From Vitis vinifera (Eukaryota; Streptophyta; Magnoliopsida; Vitales; Vitaceae), in contig NC_081822.1 in NCBI RefSeq assembly GCF_030704535.1, positions 7,234,501-7,298,500 on the forward strand: DNA of 64,000 bases. The letters run 5' to 3'. Of the stretch, positions 11,785 through 21,739 are shown in pieces. Made by a program: the position numbers and the translations under genes. The notes under the pieces were generated by a model that worked only from the letters and a program-made list of their open reading frames with translations, was not told the origin of the DNA and did not search any database. Numbering within the stretch: position 1 is the first letter of the stretch; each line of letters starts with the position of its first letter.

Positions 11785-12950
11785 ATGTCTTTGTAACTCC
11801 ATATTTTATTAAGTTGTTACCAAAGAATGAATGTCACCACCCTTACCTAGTCATAATTTTGGTTATGAAATAAACATTGCCTGTCGTACGCTTCCATGCA
11901 TGCGCATTATGGATTTGGCTTCGCCTATTTTTACTTTTTGGTTGGGACTTTGGTGATCTTCAATAATTTCCTTACCGAGTTTAGTGAGTGATGAAGTAGA
12001 CAAGATGTAAATAACACTTTTTAAAAAATTTAAAATTGTAAATTACAATTTCGCTTTCAAAAAGAGCACAAGTACGTCCTTAAAAATGTGTATCAATGAT
12101 CATAAAAAATCTCCAAAATTCCTAAATTGTTGTTTGTAAAATTAACCTCCCATTAATTTGAAAAATGCTCTTATACTCAATCTAACTTTTTTTAGACAAT
12201 TTTTTCTACACCTTTTAAGCAAAAGTTCAAATAGGATACTACTAGATTTATTTTTAAAAATATTTTAAAGAATAATTTTAAAATTAGTTTTTGTTATAGA
12301 ATAAAAGAATTATGAAAAAATGAACTTAAAAGAAAAACTAGGGGCTCGACCATGTTTTTCTTATGTTTGTTTTTAAAAACTAATTTTTCCCTTATTTTAT
12401 AAAAATAAGGGATGTTTGACAAGTTGTTTTTAAAAATATTCTTCAAAAATAAAAAAAATAAAAAAAAAAATTTGGATAAATTGTTTTTAAAATAATTTTT
12501 TCATTTTGATTTTGTAAAAACATTGTAAATTCAATTTATATTGTATTAAGTATATTTAATTCAAGTCTTATTAAAATGAAAATAATTTTATAATTATTAA
12601 TAAATTTAAAAATAAATAATTTTTACTTTTAATAAAATATGAATAGTAATATTTTAATAAAATTATAAATGGTATTTCTTTATAAATATAAGATATTTTT
12701 ATCCCTCTTAATTATTTTTTTTATTATAAATTATATATAGTAAAAATTCAAATAAGATGATTCTGGATTCATTGAAAAAGTAATTTAAGAATGATTTAAA
12801 AATTTGTTCTCTAATACTCATTATGTCAATTCAAAGCCAGTCCCTTTTTTCTTTTTCTTTTTTTCTTTCCTTTTAAGTGTCAAATCTCTCATCTTTTAAC
12901 ACATGTAGCAAGAAGTATCCAATTGGACCAACTAAAAGAAGCCTATTGTT
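11785..12950. other. AT-rich intergenic region
   Basis: No gene. The part 12180-12800 is rich in AAAAATAATTTTTA-type palindromic stretches with GTTTGACAAGTTGTTTTTAA, which suggests decayed MITE material, but I could not fix any ends. Confidence 0.45.
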
Positions 12951-12959
12951 TGCCCCCTG

Positions 12960-14619
12960 ACTAGGACGACGCAGAGTCAAGGACCTCATGGGTAGAGACA
13001 CCTTGCACCCATGAGGGGCCCCGGAGAGACACGCAATGAGATAAAGAGTAGCATGTGCGCCTCAACATGTCGCAGTGCACCACTAGCACTCGACACTGCC
13101 TATGACTGCACACGATGTCATAGGTTATTACTCATGACACAACGACCGTAGCATGCGACTCAACAACATGGCAAATGGGTGGCACGTTCCAACTTGGTCC
13201 GAATTCAAGTATCGAATTTTTAGATTTTGGTATTTCTCCATTGAATATGAACCTTCAAAAGGGAGTTTCCAATTGGAATTGGATTTTTTCGAGTTTCCAT
13301 GAACTAATTAAAATTCATTATGTTCCCTTAAACATAGTTAATGTCTCTCCCAGAAACTTCTAAAATAACCTAAAATGCTCTTTAGGGTGGTGGGGATAAG
13401 TAACTCAAGGGAAGTAAGGTGGCTTAGGCAAAGCCACACATAAGGGCATCAATGCAAGGCTTTAGATGCGAGTAAGGCGCAAGAGCAAGCTTTGCTAGCA
13501 CTCGCACATGGGGCTTCACAACATGTGACAATGTGCAACCAATAGTCGTAATGGCATGGGGTGTAATGCAATCTCCCCCTCCTAATGATGGCACAATGGT
13601 GCAATGCCTTATGCAATGAGGTAGCCTGACAAGCCATGGGCGCAATGCCATGGCTTGTTGCCACACCAAGAGAGGGTTTAGACGTGGCTTGGTGCTGCTG
13701 CAGCAACGAAGTCATCTGAGGACATGATGACTGATGCCCAACACAAGGGAATAATGCCTTGGGCATGGAGATGAGAGGTCATGGGCACAATGCCATGACT
13801 CGTTGCACCAAGAGAGAGCTTGGATGTGGCTTAGTGCTATTGCAGCAACAAAAATGACTCGAACATGAGGACTAATGCGTGACAAGAGGGTCAGGCATGC
13901 CATTAATATGGCATGGCCGACTCTTAGGGCTTGTAAGATGGGGCAAAGCCTTGCAAAGGTTGACCCATGGGTGCCAAAGACATGAGCAACAACACTCTAA
14001 GGTGTCAGGGGCATAAGGAGACGACCTAATGATGTTGAGGCAACAACTAGGGGTCAAAACAAACATGCTAGTGCATGCCTGATGAGGCAAGAGGGCTGGA
14101 CATGACATAGGCGTGGCATGTTGCCTCCTCTTGTGGCTTTGTAAAGCATGGGAAGGACTTTGTAAGTGATGGTCTATGACAGGGACAACAACACCTAGTG
14201 TGCTGTGGGAACCCAGATATGGCATAAGGGTGGGCAGTAATGTGCGGGATGAGGCACATTGGTGCATAGGCAGATTGGACAAGTAGATATGGCTAAGGCA
14301 AAGCATTTATGTTGGTTGGTTAGCATGTGTGGGCTAGCACAAGGTGTTTGATGTGGGCCTGACCCACATGAACACACGGACCGAGGCCTGGATGTGGGCT
14401 GACTTGCAACAGTTCGTGTTGGACAAGGGCTCCAGGTTTGACATCATCAGAGGGTTGTTTGGCGAGTTGCAAGACAGGTTGCATGATACCTATTGAGAAG
14501 AGACACCAAGGGTGGCTGCAGTAAAATGCATTAGGATGCCCCAGAAGGCTGTAGATTGCATCAGATGGCCGCTGAAGGCATTAGAGGGCTTGGTGTTAGC
14601 TATGTGGCTTGAATAGACC
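12960..14619. mobile_element. GC-richer old repeat of uncertain class, left part of a nested block
   Basis: Base composition shifts abruptly to higher GC. There are no coding motifs: long open frames on the minus strand (13424-14377) are low-complexity and rich in His, Cys, Pro and Ser, and I do not believe them. It contains a 145-bp tandem duplication (13633-13900). It appears to continue after two younger insertions, at 16400-16532 and 19639-19860. The continuation has a TATA-like GTATAAATAGG near 16439 and an AATAAA near 19704, which would fit the regulatory part of a long terminal repeat. That is an inference; I found no ends, primer site or coding part. Old and broken. Confidence 0.35.
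13633..13900. repeat. Tandem duplication, period about 145 bp
   Basis: Copies begin GCCATGGGCGCAATGCCATG (13633) and GTCATGGGCACAATGCCATG (13778). Both continue with CACCAAGAGAG, a GA(C/T)GTGGCTT(G/A)GTGCT block, GCAGCAAC and a GAGGAC block. It lies inside the GC-richer repeat. Confidence 0.75.
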
Positions 14620-14859
14620 GGACTTTTCTCAATAGTACGGTAATTTAAAAAATTTATTCTTAAATTATTGTAGTAGAAGAAGTTATTACAAATATATGGT
14701 AGTTTTTGCCACTTAGGAAAGAGGGTGAATGGATAAATTTTTTTTTAAACCAAAATCGTCTTTTTATTTCCATTTTAAAAAAAATTCAAAAGGGAAATCG
14801 TCTCTTGAAGAGACGATTTCTCATTAAAAAAAATTAATATTTTTTTTAATATTTATTAC

Positions 14860-14890
<31 letters not shown>

Positions 14891-15166
14891 CCTCATGGGA
14901 AATCGTCTCTTCAAAAGACGATTTCCCATGAAAAAATCCCAAATCATATATAAAAAAATAAATAAATAAATCCTCAAGCGAACTCGTCTCTTCAAGAGAC
15001 GAGTTCCCATGAATTTTTTTTTTTTAAAAAAAAATCCCAAATTAATAATAATAATAAAAATCCTTAAAGGAACTCGTCTCTTAATTTTTTTTTTTTCAAA
15101 AAATCAATATTTTTTTAAAAAAAATCCTCAAGGGAATTTCGTCTATTTAAGAGACGAGTTCCCATG

Positions 15167-15214
<48 letters not shown>

Positions 15215-16399
15215 AAAAAAATCCTAAAGGGAACTCGTCTCTTTCCCTTGGGAAAAAATTAATATTTTTTTTAAAAAAAATCTCAAATTATAAATAAAGA
15301 AATAAATAAATAAATAAAATCCTCAAGGGAACTCGTTTATTGAAGAGACGAGTTCCCATGAAAAAAAATTAATATTTTTTTTTAAAAAAATCCCAAATTA
15401 TAAAATTAAAAAAAAAAAAAATCCTCAAGGGAACTTGTCTCTTCAAGACATGAGTTCTCATGAAAAAAAATTAATATTTTTTTAAAAAAAAATCCCAAAT
15501 TATAAAAAAAAAAAATCCTCAAAAAAAAAATCCCAAATTATAATTTTTTTTTTTAAAATTCCCAAATAAAAAAAAAAAAACCTCATGGGAACTCGTCTCT
15601 TAAAGAGACGAGTTCCCATGAAAAAAAAAATTCCCAAATTATAAAATTAAAAAAAAAAAATCCTCAAGGAAGAGACGAGTTCCCATGAAAAAAATTTCCC
15701 AAAAAAAAAAAAAAAAAAAAAAACCTCATAGGAACTTGTCTCTTGAAGTGACGAGTTCCCATGAAAAAAAATTCCTCAAAGAGACGAGTTCCCTTGAAAA
15801 ATATATATATATATTTTTAAAAAATTCCCAAATAAAAAAAAAAAACCACATGGGAACTCGTCTCTTAAAAAAAAATCCTCGTTTCCCATGAAATTTTTTT
15901 TTAAAAAAAAAAACTCCCAAATTAAAAAATAAAAAATAAAAAAAATCTTCAAAGGAACTTGTCTCTTCAAGAGATGAGTTCCCATGAAAAAAATTAATAT
16001 TTTTTTTTAAAAAAATCCTCAAGAAATTTCGTCTCTTCAAGAGACGAGTTCCCATGAAAAGAAAATATATATATATATATATATTTAAAAAAATCCCAAA
16101 TTAAAAAAAAAAAATCCTCGAGAAGAGACGAGTTCCCATGAAAAAAAATCCCAAATTATAAATAAATAAATAAAATCCTCAAGGGAACTCGTCTCTTGAA
16201 GAGACGAGTTCCCTTTTGAATTTTTTTTTTAAATGGAAATAAATTCGTCTTTTGAAAATATGATTTTGGTTTAAAAAAAAAATTATCCGTTCACCTTCTC
16301 TTCTAGGTGGCAAAAACTACCATATATTTGTAATAACTTCTTTTACTACAATAATTTAAGAATAATTTTTTTAAATTACCGTACTATTGAGAAAAGTCC
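14620..16399. mobile_element. Non-autonomous foldback element with long TIRs and a palindrome array
   Basis: The two ends are inverted repeats of about 150 bp. The left end starts GGACTTTTCTCAATAGTACG and the right end finishes with its exact reverse complement at 16399. Both arms contain TGGTAGTTTTTGCCAC and a CCAAAATC block. The flanks GAATAGACC (14611-14619) and TAGTAGACA (16400-16408) match at 6 of 9 positions including TAGAC in register, which may be an eroded 9-bp target duplication of Mutator type; this is weak. The core holds about 17 whole or half copies of a palindrome with arm GGGAACTCGTCTCTT, separated by A/T-rich spacers of about 50-60 bp (TTAATATTTTTTTTAAAAAA and CCCAAATTATAAAT). 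There is no credible protein. It sits inside the older repeat that starts near 12960. Confidence 0.75.
14790..16215. repeat. Array of about 17 copies of a 30-bp palindrome
   Basis: Cores lie near 14792, 14897, 14977, 15067 (half), 15133, 15228 (half), 15326, 15427, 15587, 15667 (half), 15729, 15778 (half), 15852 (half), 15954, 16023, 16119 (half) and 16183. The two leftmost have AAATCGTCTC arms; inner ones have AACTCGTCTC. The central base varies (CTCTTGAAGAG, CTCTTCAAGAG, CTCTTAAAGAG), so units occur in both orientations. The spacers include a (TA)n run at about 15171-15210. Confidence 0.85.
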
Positions 16400-16532
16400 T
16401 AGTAGACATCTATTGGGTAGGACCGTAGGAGCCTCTGGTATAAATAGGAAGAGGTCTCCCATGACTAAAAGGGTTGGAAAAAGGGGAAAATACGTAGGAG
16501 TGTAAAAGATTTGTAATCTCGGTTATGTGGAC
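16400..16532. mobile_element. Middle segment of the old split repeat
   Basis: Short segment between the palindrome-array element and the hAT element. It carries GTATAAATAGGAAGAGG (TATA-like) and runs directly into the hAT target site. After removing the hAT it continues at 19639 with GTGGACCTTAGAAAATTTC. Confidence 0.4.
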
Positions 16533-16891
16533 CAAGGGTCTCCAAAAAGCCCGTGGCCCACTTTAGGCCTGGCCCGACGGGCTAAAGCCCTTCAGGCCCA
16601 AGACCGTTTCTGGGCGGGCCGAGCCGCGGGCCTAATTTTAGGCCTGGCCCATAGGCCCGTAGGCTCGACCTTAGGCCCACCCCTTAAAAAAAAAACTACA
16701 AAAGTAAAAAGTATTAAAAAAAATATTCATTTCAAAATTTTATTCATTGAATGTATAATTACATTTGAAAATGTGGAAAAAGTTTACATCACTACAAAAT
16801 AAATACATCCCAACTAGGTTGACACCTATTTATTTGTCAATCATCTGTATTTTTCAACCACAAAAAATAAAAATAAAAATATAATATACAT

Positions 16892-18889
16892 TTAGTCATT
16901 ATTTTCTGGCGGTGATGGCGAACTATCATGCATCCATAAAGATCTTGATAATTTTAAAGATTCCATATTGGCAAGCATCTCTGTTTCTCGAATGGAATCG
17001 TACATCCTTTTATTTGCTATTTCCCAATCTTTCACACATATCCCTACTTCAATAACATCTGGCGCTAAGTTGCATCGTTTTTTAATAATTACTCTTCCAC
17101 CTATACTAAAAGCAATTTCTGATGCAACTGTACTCACAGGAACTGTTAGTACATCACGAGCAATTATAGAAAGCACAAGATGTTTGTGTTGATGTGATTT
17201 CCACCATATTAAAATATCAAAATCTTTTTGATCTTCAAATGAAATTATATCAGTATTAAAATATTTATCTAAATCAGATGTATTATTTGGAGAACTATTT
17301 GTTGTCTTTTTTCGACTTTTCAACATTTCTAGAGCTCCTTTATAAAAAGATGAGGAGTTTGTAGATGTAGGTGGTAATTTAATAGTATTAATATCATTAC
17401 CATATTTTTCTTGATAATAGTTATATAAATTATATAATAATGAATTTATTTCATTTTTAATTTCTTCAATTTTTATTTGGTCATTAAAATAAATAATTGT
17501 TAACCATTCATCCAAAGCTTCAAATTTCAATCTAGGGTCCACAATTAAAGCAATATAAAAAATTAAAGGTATTTCTTCCCAATATTTTCTAAATTTTTCT
17601 ATCATTGCAAATACTGTATCATTAAATATTTCAAAACTTAAATATTTTTGAAGTACAATAAAAATATTAGTTATTTGCATAATAACTCGATTTGAAGTTG
17701 GATAATATACACCACAAAAAATGTTTGTTGAAGTATCAAAAATTTCAAAAAGATCCGCAATATGCCAATCATAATCATTTAATGTATAAATATATGCTTC
17801 ACAATCATTGTTAATTAATTGTATTTCATATAATTCGACTACTTTTCTATATTTTGTAATATTTTGTAAAAGTTTATATGTGGAATTCCATCTAATGGCC
17901 ATATCCAAAGTTATATTTTTTCTTTTCATATTTAACATTTTGCAACAATAAAAAAATAATTCATGTTTTGCTTGAGAACTATTAATACTATATGCAATGC
18001 CTCTAATTTTTTCCAATGTACTATCAACATTTTTTAATCCATCCTTTACAATTAAATTTAAAATATGTGCACAACAACGCATATGAAATATTTTAGTATG
18101 ATCTTCTTTTACTTGCCAATATCGTTTTAATCTATGTATTGCTGCATCATTATTAGCAGCATTATCTAATGTTATTGACAATATTTTATCACGAATGCCT
18201 AAATCTATAATTTCATCATTTATTAAAGATGCTATATTTTTACCATTATGTGGAGCATTTATTAATTTAAATGAAATTATTCTTTTATTTAATTTCCATT
18301 CATTATCAATGTAGTGAGCAGTTATACATAAAAAACCAGTGTGAGTTAAAGATGTCCAAATATCAGATGTTAAACAAATATTTCCTTCAAAATTTGCAAA
18401 AAAAAAATTTTTAATTTCTTTTTGTGTATAAATTTTTTTCATAATATCTCTTTTAACTGTATTTCCAGACCAACCTTTAAATTGAGGATTAATACCTCGT
18501 TGAATTGTTCCTGCAAAATCATGAGTTCCCATCATGTTGAAAGGTTGTTCTGCTCTTATTATATAATCAATCATTTCTTCATGACAGTTAGATTCATCAT
18601 AAGAAAATGTGTTTAAATTTCCACTTTCATTTTTACCTAATTGCATATAATTTTTAATATCTACATTATTTTTAGTTTTACAATTTTCATGATGTCTTTT
18701 TAAATGACTTGTGCCTGCATTTGAGCCACCAGTAAGAAATTTATTACAAATTTTACATTTTGTTTTTATTTCTTTTTTATTATTTTCTAAAATTATTTAT
18801 ATTCTATAAAAAAAATTTCATATATTTGAAGTAAATTTTTTGTTTGATGATATTTCATCACATGGACTAGATGAAGAAACACTTGCCAT
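16892..18889 (-). CDS. hAT transposase (RICESLEEPER/DAYSLEEPER type), N-terminus interrupted
   Basis: A continuous 584-codon frame runs from an ATG at 18646 to 16892. The same frame extends upstream through a BED-type zinc finger (KCKICNKFLTGG...SHLKRHHENC) to a plausible true start at 18889 (MASVSSSSPCDEISS). Two stops, at about codons 24 (TGA where Trp is usual) and 31 (TAA), separate that start from the finger. The main frame shows the RNase H-like core (ICLTSDIWTS, then LNKRIISF and LSITLDNAANND) and the C-terminal hATC dimerisation domain (WWKSHQHKHLVLSIIARDVL, VPVSTVASEIAFSIGGRVI). The zinc finger binds the transposon ends, and the core cuts and pastes the DNA. With the two stops, a full protein would not be made unless translation starts internally at 18646, which drops the finger. 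It is therefore probably inactive, though most of it is well preserved. Confidence 0.85.
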
Positions 18890-19178
18890 ATTATAATTAT
18901 TAATAAAATATTATGCCAAAAATAATAAAGTAATAAATATAAAAAAAATGTAACAAAAAAATAAAGTAGTAGGGGTGAAGTATGTTACTCAATTAGAGAA
19001 CCGATGCAAAAATTCCTAGCAAATTTGAACTCTTGGAGCCACCAATGCTTGTTTTCCACCACCAACAATATTGTATAATTTGAGAGAAAAATAAAAGAAT
19101 TTGAAATATTGTAGAATGTGAGAGAAATAGAGAGAGAAATAGAGAGAATTTGATGAAAAAATGAAAAGGAAGAAAATG

Positions 19179-19189
19179 TATTTATAGGA
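19179..19189 (-). promoter_or_regulatory. TATA box of the hAT transposase
   Basis: On the minus strand it reads CCTATAAATAC, about 290 bp upstream of the ATG at 18889, and is followed by a GA/CT-rich leader (AGAGAGAAATAGAGAGAG on the plus strand, 19121-19147). Confidence 0.55.
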
Positions 19190-19221
19190 AGGTTAAAAAA
19201 AAAATTTTCAAAATTCAAAAT

Positions 19222-19307
19222 AATTGGTCATGTGACCGTTGGAGGCTTACCTCCAATGGTCACATGGGCTGGAGCTAGGCTCCAACGGTCACATAACCTT
19301 TGGAGCA
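19222..19307. repeat. Hairpin cluster in the hAT promoter region
   Basis: CATGTGACCGTTGGAGG, a 4-base CTTA loop and CCTCCAATGGTCACATG form a 17-bp stem with one mismatch. Directly after it CTGGAGC-TAG-GCTCCAAC forms a second stem, and GGTCACATAACCTTTGGAGC is a further copy. The motif GGTCACATG(N)CCGTTGGAG is thus repeated about four times in alternating orientation, just upstream of the TATA box. Confidence 0.75.
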
Positions 19308-19382
19308 TTTATTTTTTTTTAAAAAAAATAATATACTTTATATATATATATAACTCAATTAATAAATATAAAAAGAATGTAA

Positions 19383-19440
19383 TTTAGCTAGTTAGAAACT
19401 TAAAGTTTAAACATGAGGGGAGGGGTTCGAATCCCCCCTT
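19383..19440 (+). repeat. tRNA-like remnant inside the hAT element
   Basis: GGGGTTCGAATCCCC at about 19421-19436 is a perfect T-arm/box B. TTTAGCTAGTTAG about 30 bp upstream resembles box A at roughly tRNA spacing. There is no convincing acceptor or anticodon stem, so I read it as a decayed tRNA- or SINE-derived piece and not as a tRNA gene. Confidence 0.35.
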
Positions 19441-19638
19441 TCCCTTCCCTTGGCTTTCAATATAAAGCCATTTTGACTTAATTCAAAAAGCCCGCGGGCT
19501 CATAGATGGGGCCGCGGGCCTAGCATTTTAGCATGGCTCGGCCCGGCCCGTTGACCAATCAACGAGCCCATAGGCCCGGCTCGAACTGGGCTACGGGCCT
19601 CCTATTTAGGGGCCCGGCCCGGCTGTTGGAGACCCCTG

Positions 19639-19860
19639 TTGTGGACCTTAGAAAATTTCTAAGCATAGGTAAGCCAAATTTGTATCCCGTATTTATCCGA
19701 GAGAAATAAAACAAGTTGGGAAGATTTCTCGTATCCGATTGCCTTGTGTTGTTGCTTCTCATTTGATTTGTTTCCATTGTTGCATTAAGTCAGAGTAGAT
19801 AAATTAGAGACTAGTCGCTGCATACTCGAACAAAAAAAATTGTCGGCAGATTCGTTGGGT
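19639..19860. mobile_element. Right part of the old split repeat
   Basis: It begins with the second copy of the hAT target site and continues the segment that ends at 16532. It contains an AATAAA near 19704. The end could not be fixed; composition returns to AT-rich intergenic DNA after about 19880. Confidence 0.35.
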
Positions 19861-19879
19861 GTGACACCTCCATATTTTT

Positions 19880-21650
19880 GTTCATAAACAAAAACTTTTG
19901 TTATGTTTAGTTAACAGAAAATTTAAGAGAAAATATAAAGAAAAAAAAATAGATTAAAAGTTTGATAAATTATTTTTATTTATTATTTTAAATTCATTAT
20001 ACTTATTTTAACTCATCTATAGAAATATTAAATAATTTAAAATATATAAATTTATAATTAGTTTTAATTATATTTAATTTTTTTTATAAAATAATAAATA
20101 TAAGAAAATTATTTTCTTTTATATATATTTTTTTCTTAATATTTCTCGAAACCAATAGTAAACTTAAAATATCCACCTTCACTTTTTCTTGCCTTCTATT
20201 CATTCTCTTTTTTTTCTCTTTCCCTTTCCCTTTCCCTTCAATTAATAACTTTGGGATTCTCGTTTGAGCAGCGTGGAAGAATTCTAGAGTCCATTGTACC
20301 TATTATTGGATTTGACTGATGTTTAACCAAGATACAAGACAGTTTTCAAAGTATTGTAAAATGTCACTTAGTAATAAATGTCGTGTTTTTTAAAATCTCT
20401 TTAATATTACTTTCTTTTTTTTTTTTTTCTCATCTCTAATATATAAAAATATGAAAATCGATTTTCACATTTTTTTAGATTTGTATATATTACAAAATAT
20501 TTTAGAATATTTTCAACAAATTAATTATTATTTTTTAAAAAAAAATCCAAAATATTCTTTTTTATATTTTTTAAAAACAATATGTAAAATAATAGAAAGT
20601 CGAACCTGATCATTGTTTTCATTTTTTTCAAAATGAAAATATACTCCGTTAGTAGATGAATTATTTTTCACTTCTCTTGGCATTTTTTTGTGGAGCGTGA
20701 ATGCTTAAAGAGTTCATTTGTCATCGAGCAACTTTTACGCTCCAGGCAGTGCTCAAATAATCCCAAATTTTCAAGGTTAATCCACCGGCAAAAGTAGAAG
20801 CAGAGCCGATGATGAAAGACTCCTGCCAATTTATGCTCACCCGCACCCATTCTACAACATGTTGTTTTATCCATCTAAAAACATTTTTCACTGAACTTTG
20901 GATAAAAGAAAACTCATTGAAAGAAATCTGAAAGAAAGTAGAGCCTCTGATGAAATGATGCAAGGCTCCTGCCAATTTATTCTCAGCCATACTCATCTTT
21001 TATACTTTGTTGTTTTGTTGTTTTATCCATCTGCAAAGATAAAAAATAAAAAAATCTCATCGAAAGAGAGTATCATTTTTCTTAATCCAGCAATAGATAC
21101 TTAAAAAAATAGATACTTTAAAAAAAAAAAGGAATTGACAAAAAAGTCCTCCAAAGAAATGGAGAACTCCTGCCCTCTGAAGTCCCATGTAGCAAGAGAA
21201 GCTATGGAGATTTCAATTCTCTGCAATTTCAGTTTTATCTCAATTTTCAGTTTGTTTACCCCAATTAACCTCCACATAACTTGTGTTTTTAGTACATTAG
21301 GTAATCAGATGCTCCCAATTCTCACACCTCTTTGTGCAACAAGCTCTAAAAGGATGTGGTGATCAACTTTCCATGGCCAAGGGCAGAAAAGTTGAACTAG
21401 TTTACCATGGAATTACACAATTTGCTTCTAAAAAAATTGACTACTTAACCAAGGAATGTAATTTGAAGTCACCCAGCATAAAGAAGAAGAAACCAAGAAA
21501 AAGTATATAATCAAATCACAGGGTTTTCAATATTCTATTGATGAAGTTAAGAATTTGAGGATGCTACAACAATCTAAACTAAACAATGCCAGAAATTTTG
21601 TATTTCAAATAAGAAACACAAAGATATACATGGAGGCAGGTTGTGAGAGT
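19880..21650. other. Intergenic, downstream side of the PP2-A10-like gene
   Basis: No gene supported. It holds A/T-rich DNA to 20640 and a two-copy tandem repeat at 20801-21075. The last 100-200 bases before 21740 may be 3' UTR of the gene to the right. Confidence 0.5.
20801..21075. repeat. Tandem duplication, period about 139 bp
   Basis: The blocks CAGAGCC..TGATGAAA and CTCCTGCCAATTTATGCTCA (copy 1) and AGAGCCTCTGATGAAATGAT and CTCCTGCCAATTTATTCTCA (copy 2) are both followed by TGTTGTTTTATCCATCT. Diverged, with small indels. Confidence 0.65.
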
Positions 21651-21739
21651 TCCAAATAAAGATTTGCTAACTTTGAAATCATCTGCCTGCACGAGCTCGT
21701 AAGTCAACAAGTATGGAGTATTGTCTATGAATCATAAAT

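Larger units (their letters stand above)
16533..19638 (-). mobile_element. hAT DNA transposon, 3.1 kb, with TIRs and 8-bp target duplication
   Basis: The left end CAAGGGTCTCCAA and the right end TTGGAGACCCCTG are imperfect inverted repeats (CA(A/G)GGGTCTCCAA). They are flanked by ATGTGGAC (16525-16532) and TTGTGGAC (19639-19646), an 8-bp duplication with one mismatch, as expected for hAT. Both subterminal regions (16548-16690 and 19490-19625) are packed with GGCCC/GGGCC motifs in both orientations, likely transposase-binding sites. A transposase gene runs on the minus strand. Upstream of it are a TATA box, a hairpin-rich segment (19222-19307) and a tRNA-like box B (about 19420). The element looks nearly complete and fairly young compared with the surrounding repeats. 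Confidence 0.9.

Noticed and set aside
13424-14377. Several overlapping minus-strand open frames up to 144 codons
   Set aside because: They lie in a GC-richer non-coding repeat, are open in more than one frame at once, and show only low-complexity His/Cys/Ser/Pro-rich sequence with no motif.
14846-16055. Open frames inside the palindrome array (rich in Lys, Phe and MGTRLLKR)
   Set aside because: They arise by translating the repeated palindrome and poly-A spacers; no codon structure.
14790-16215. Possible CRISPR-like array of repeats and spacers
   Set aside because: Plant nuclear context, palindromic repeats with half units and A/T-rich near-identical spacers; it is a foldback element.
19383-19440. 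A functional tRNA gene
   Set aside because: Only the T-arm and a weak box A are present; no acceptor pairing or anticodon loop could be drawn.
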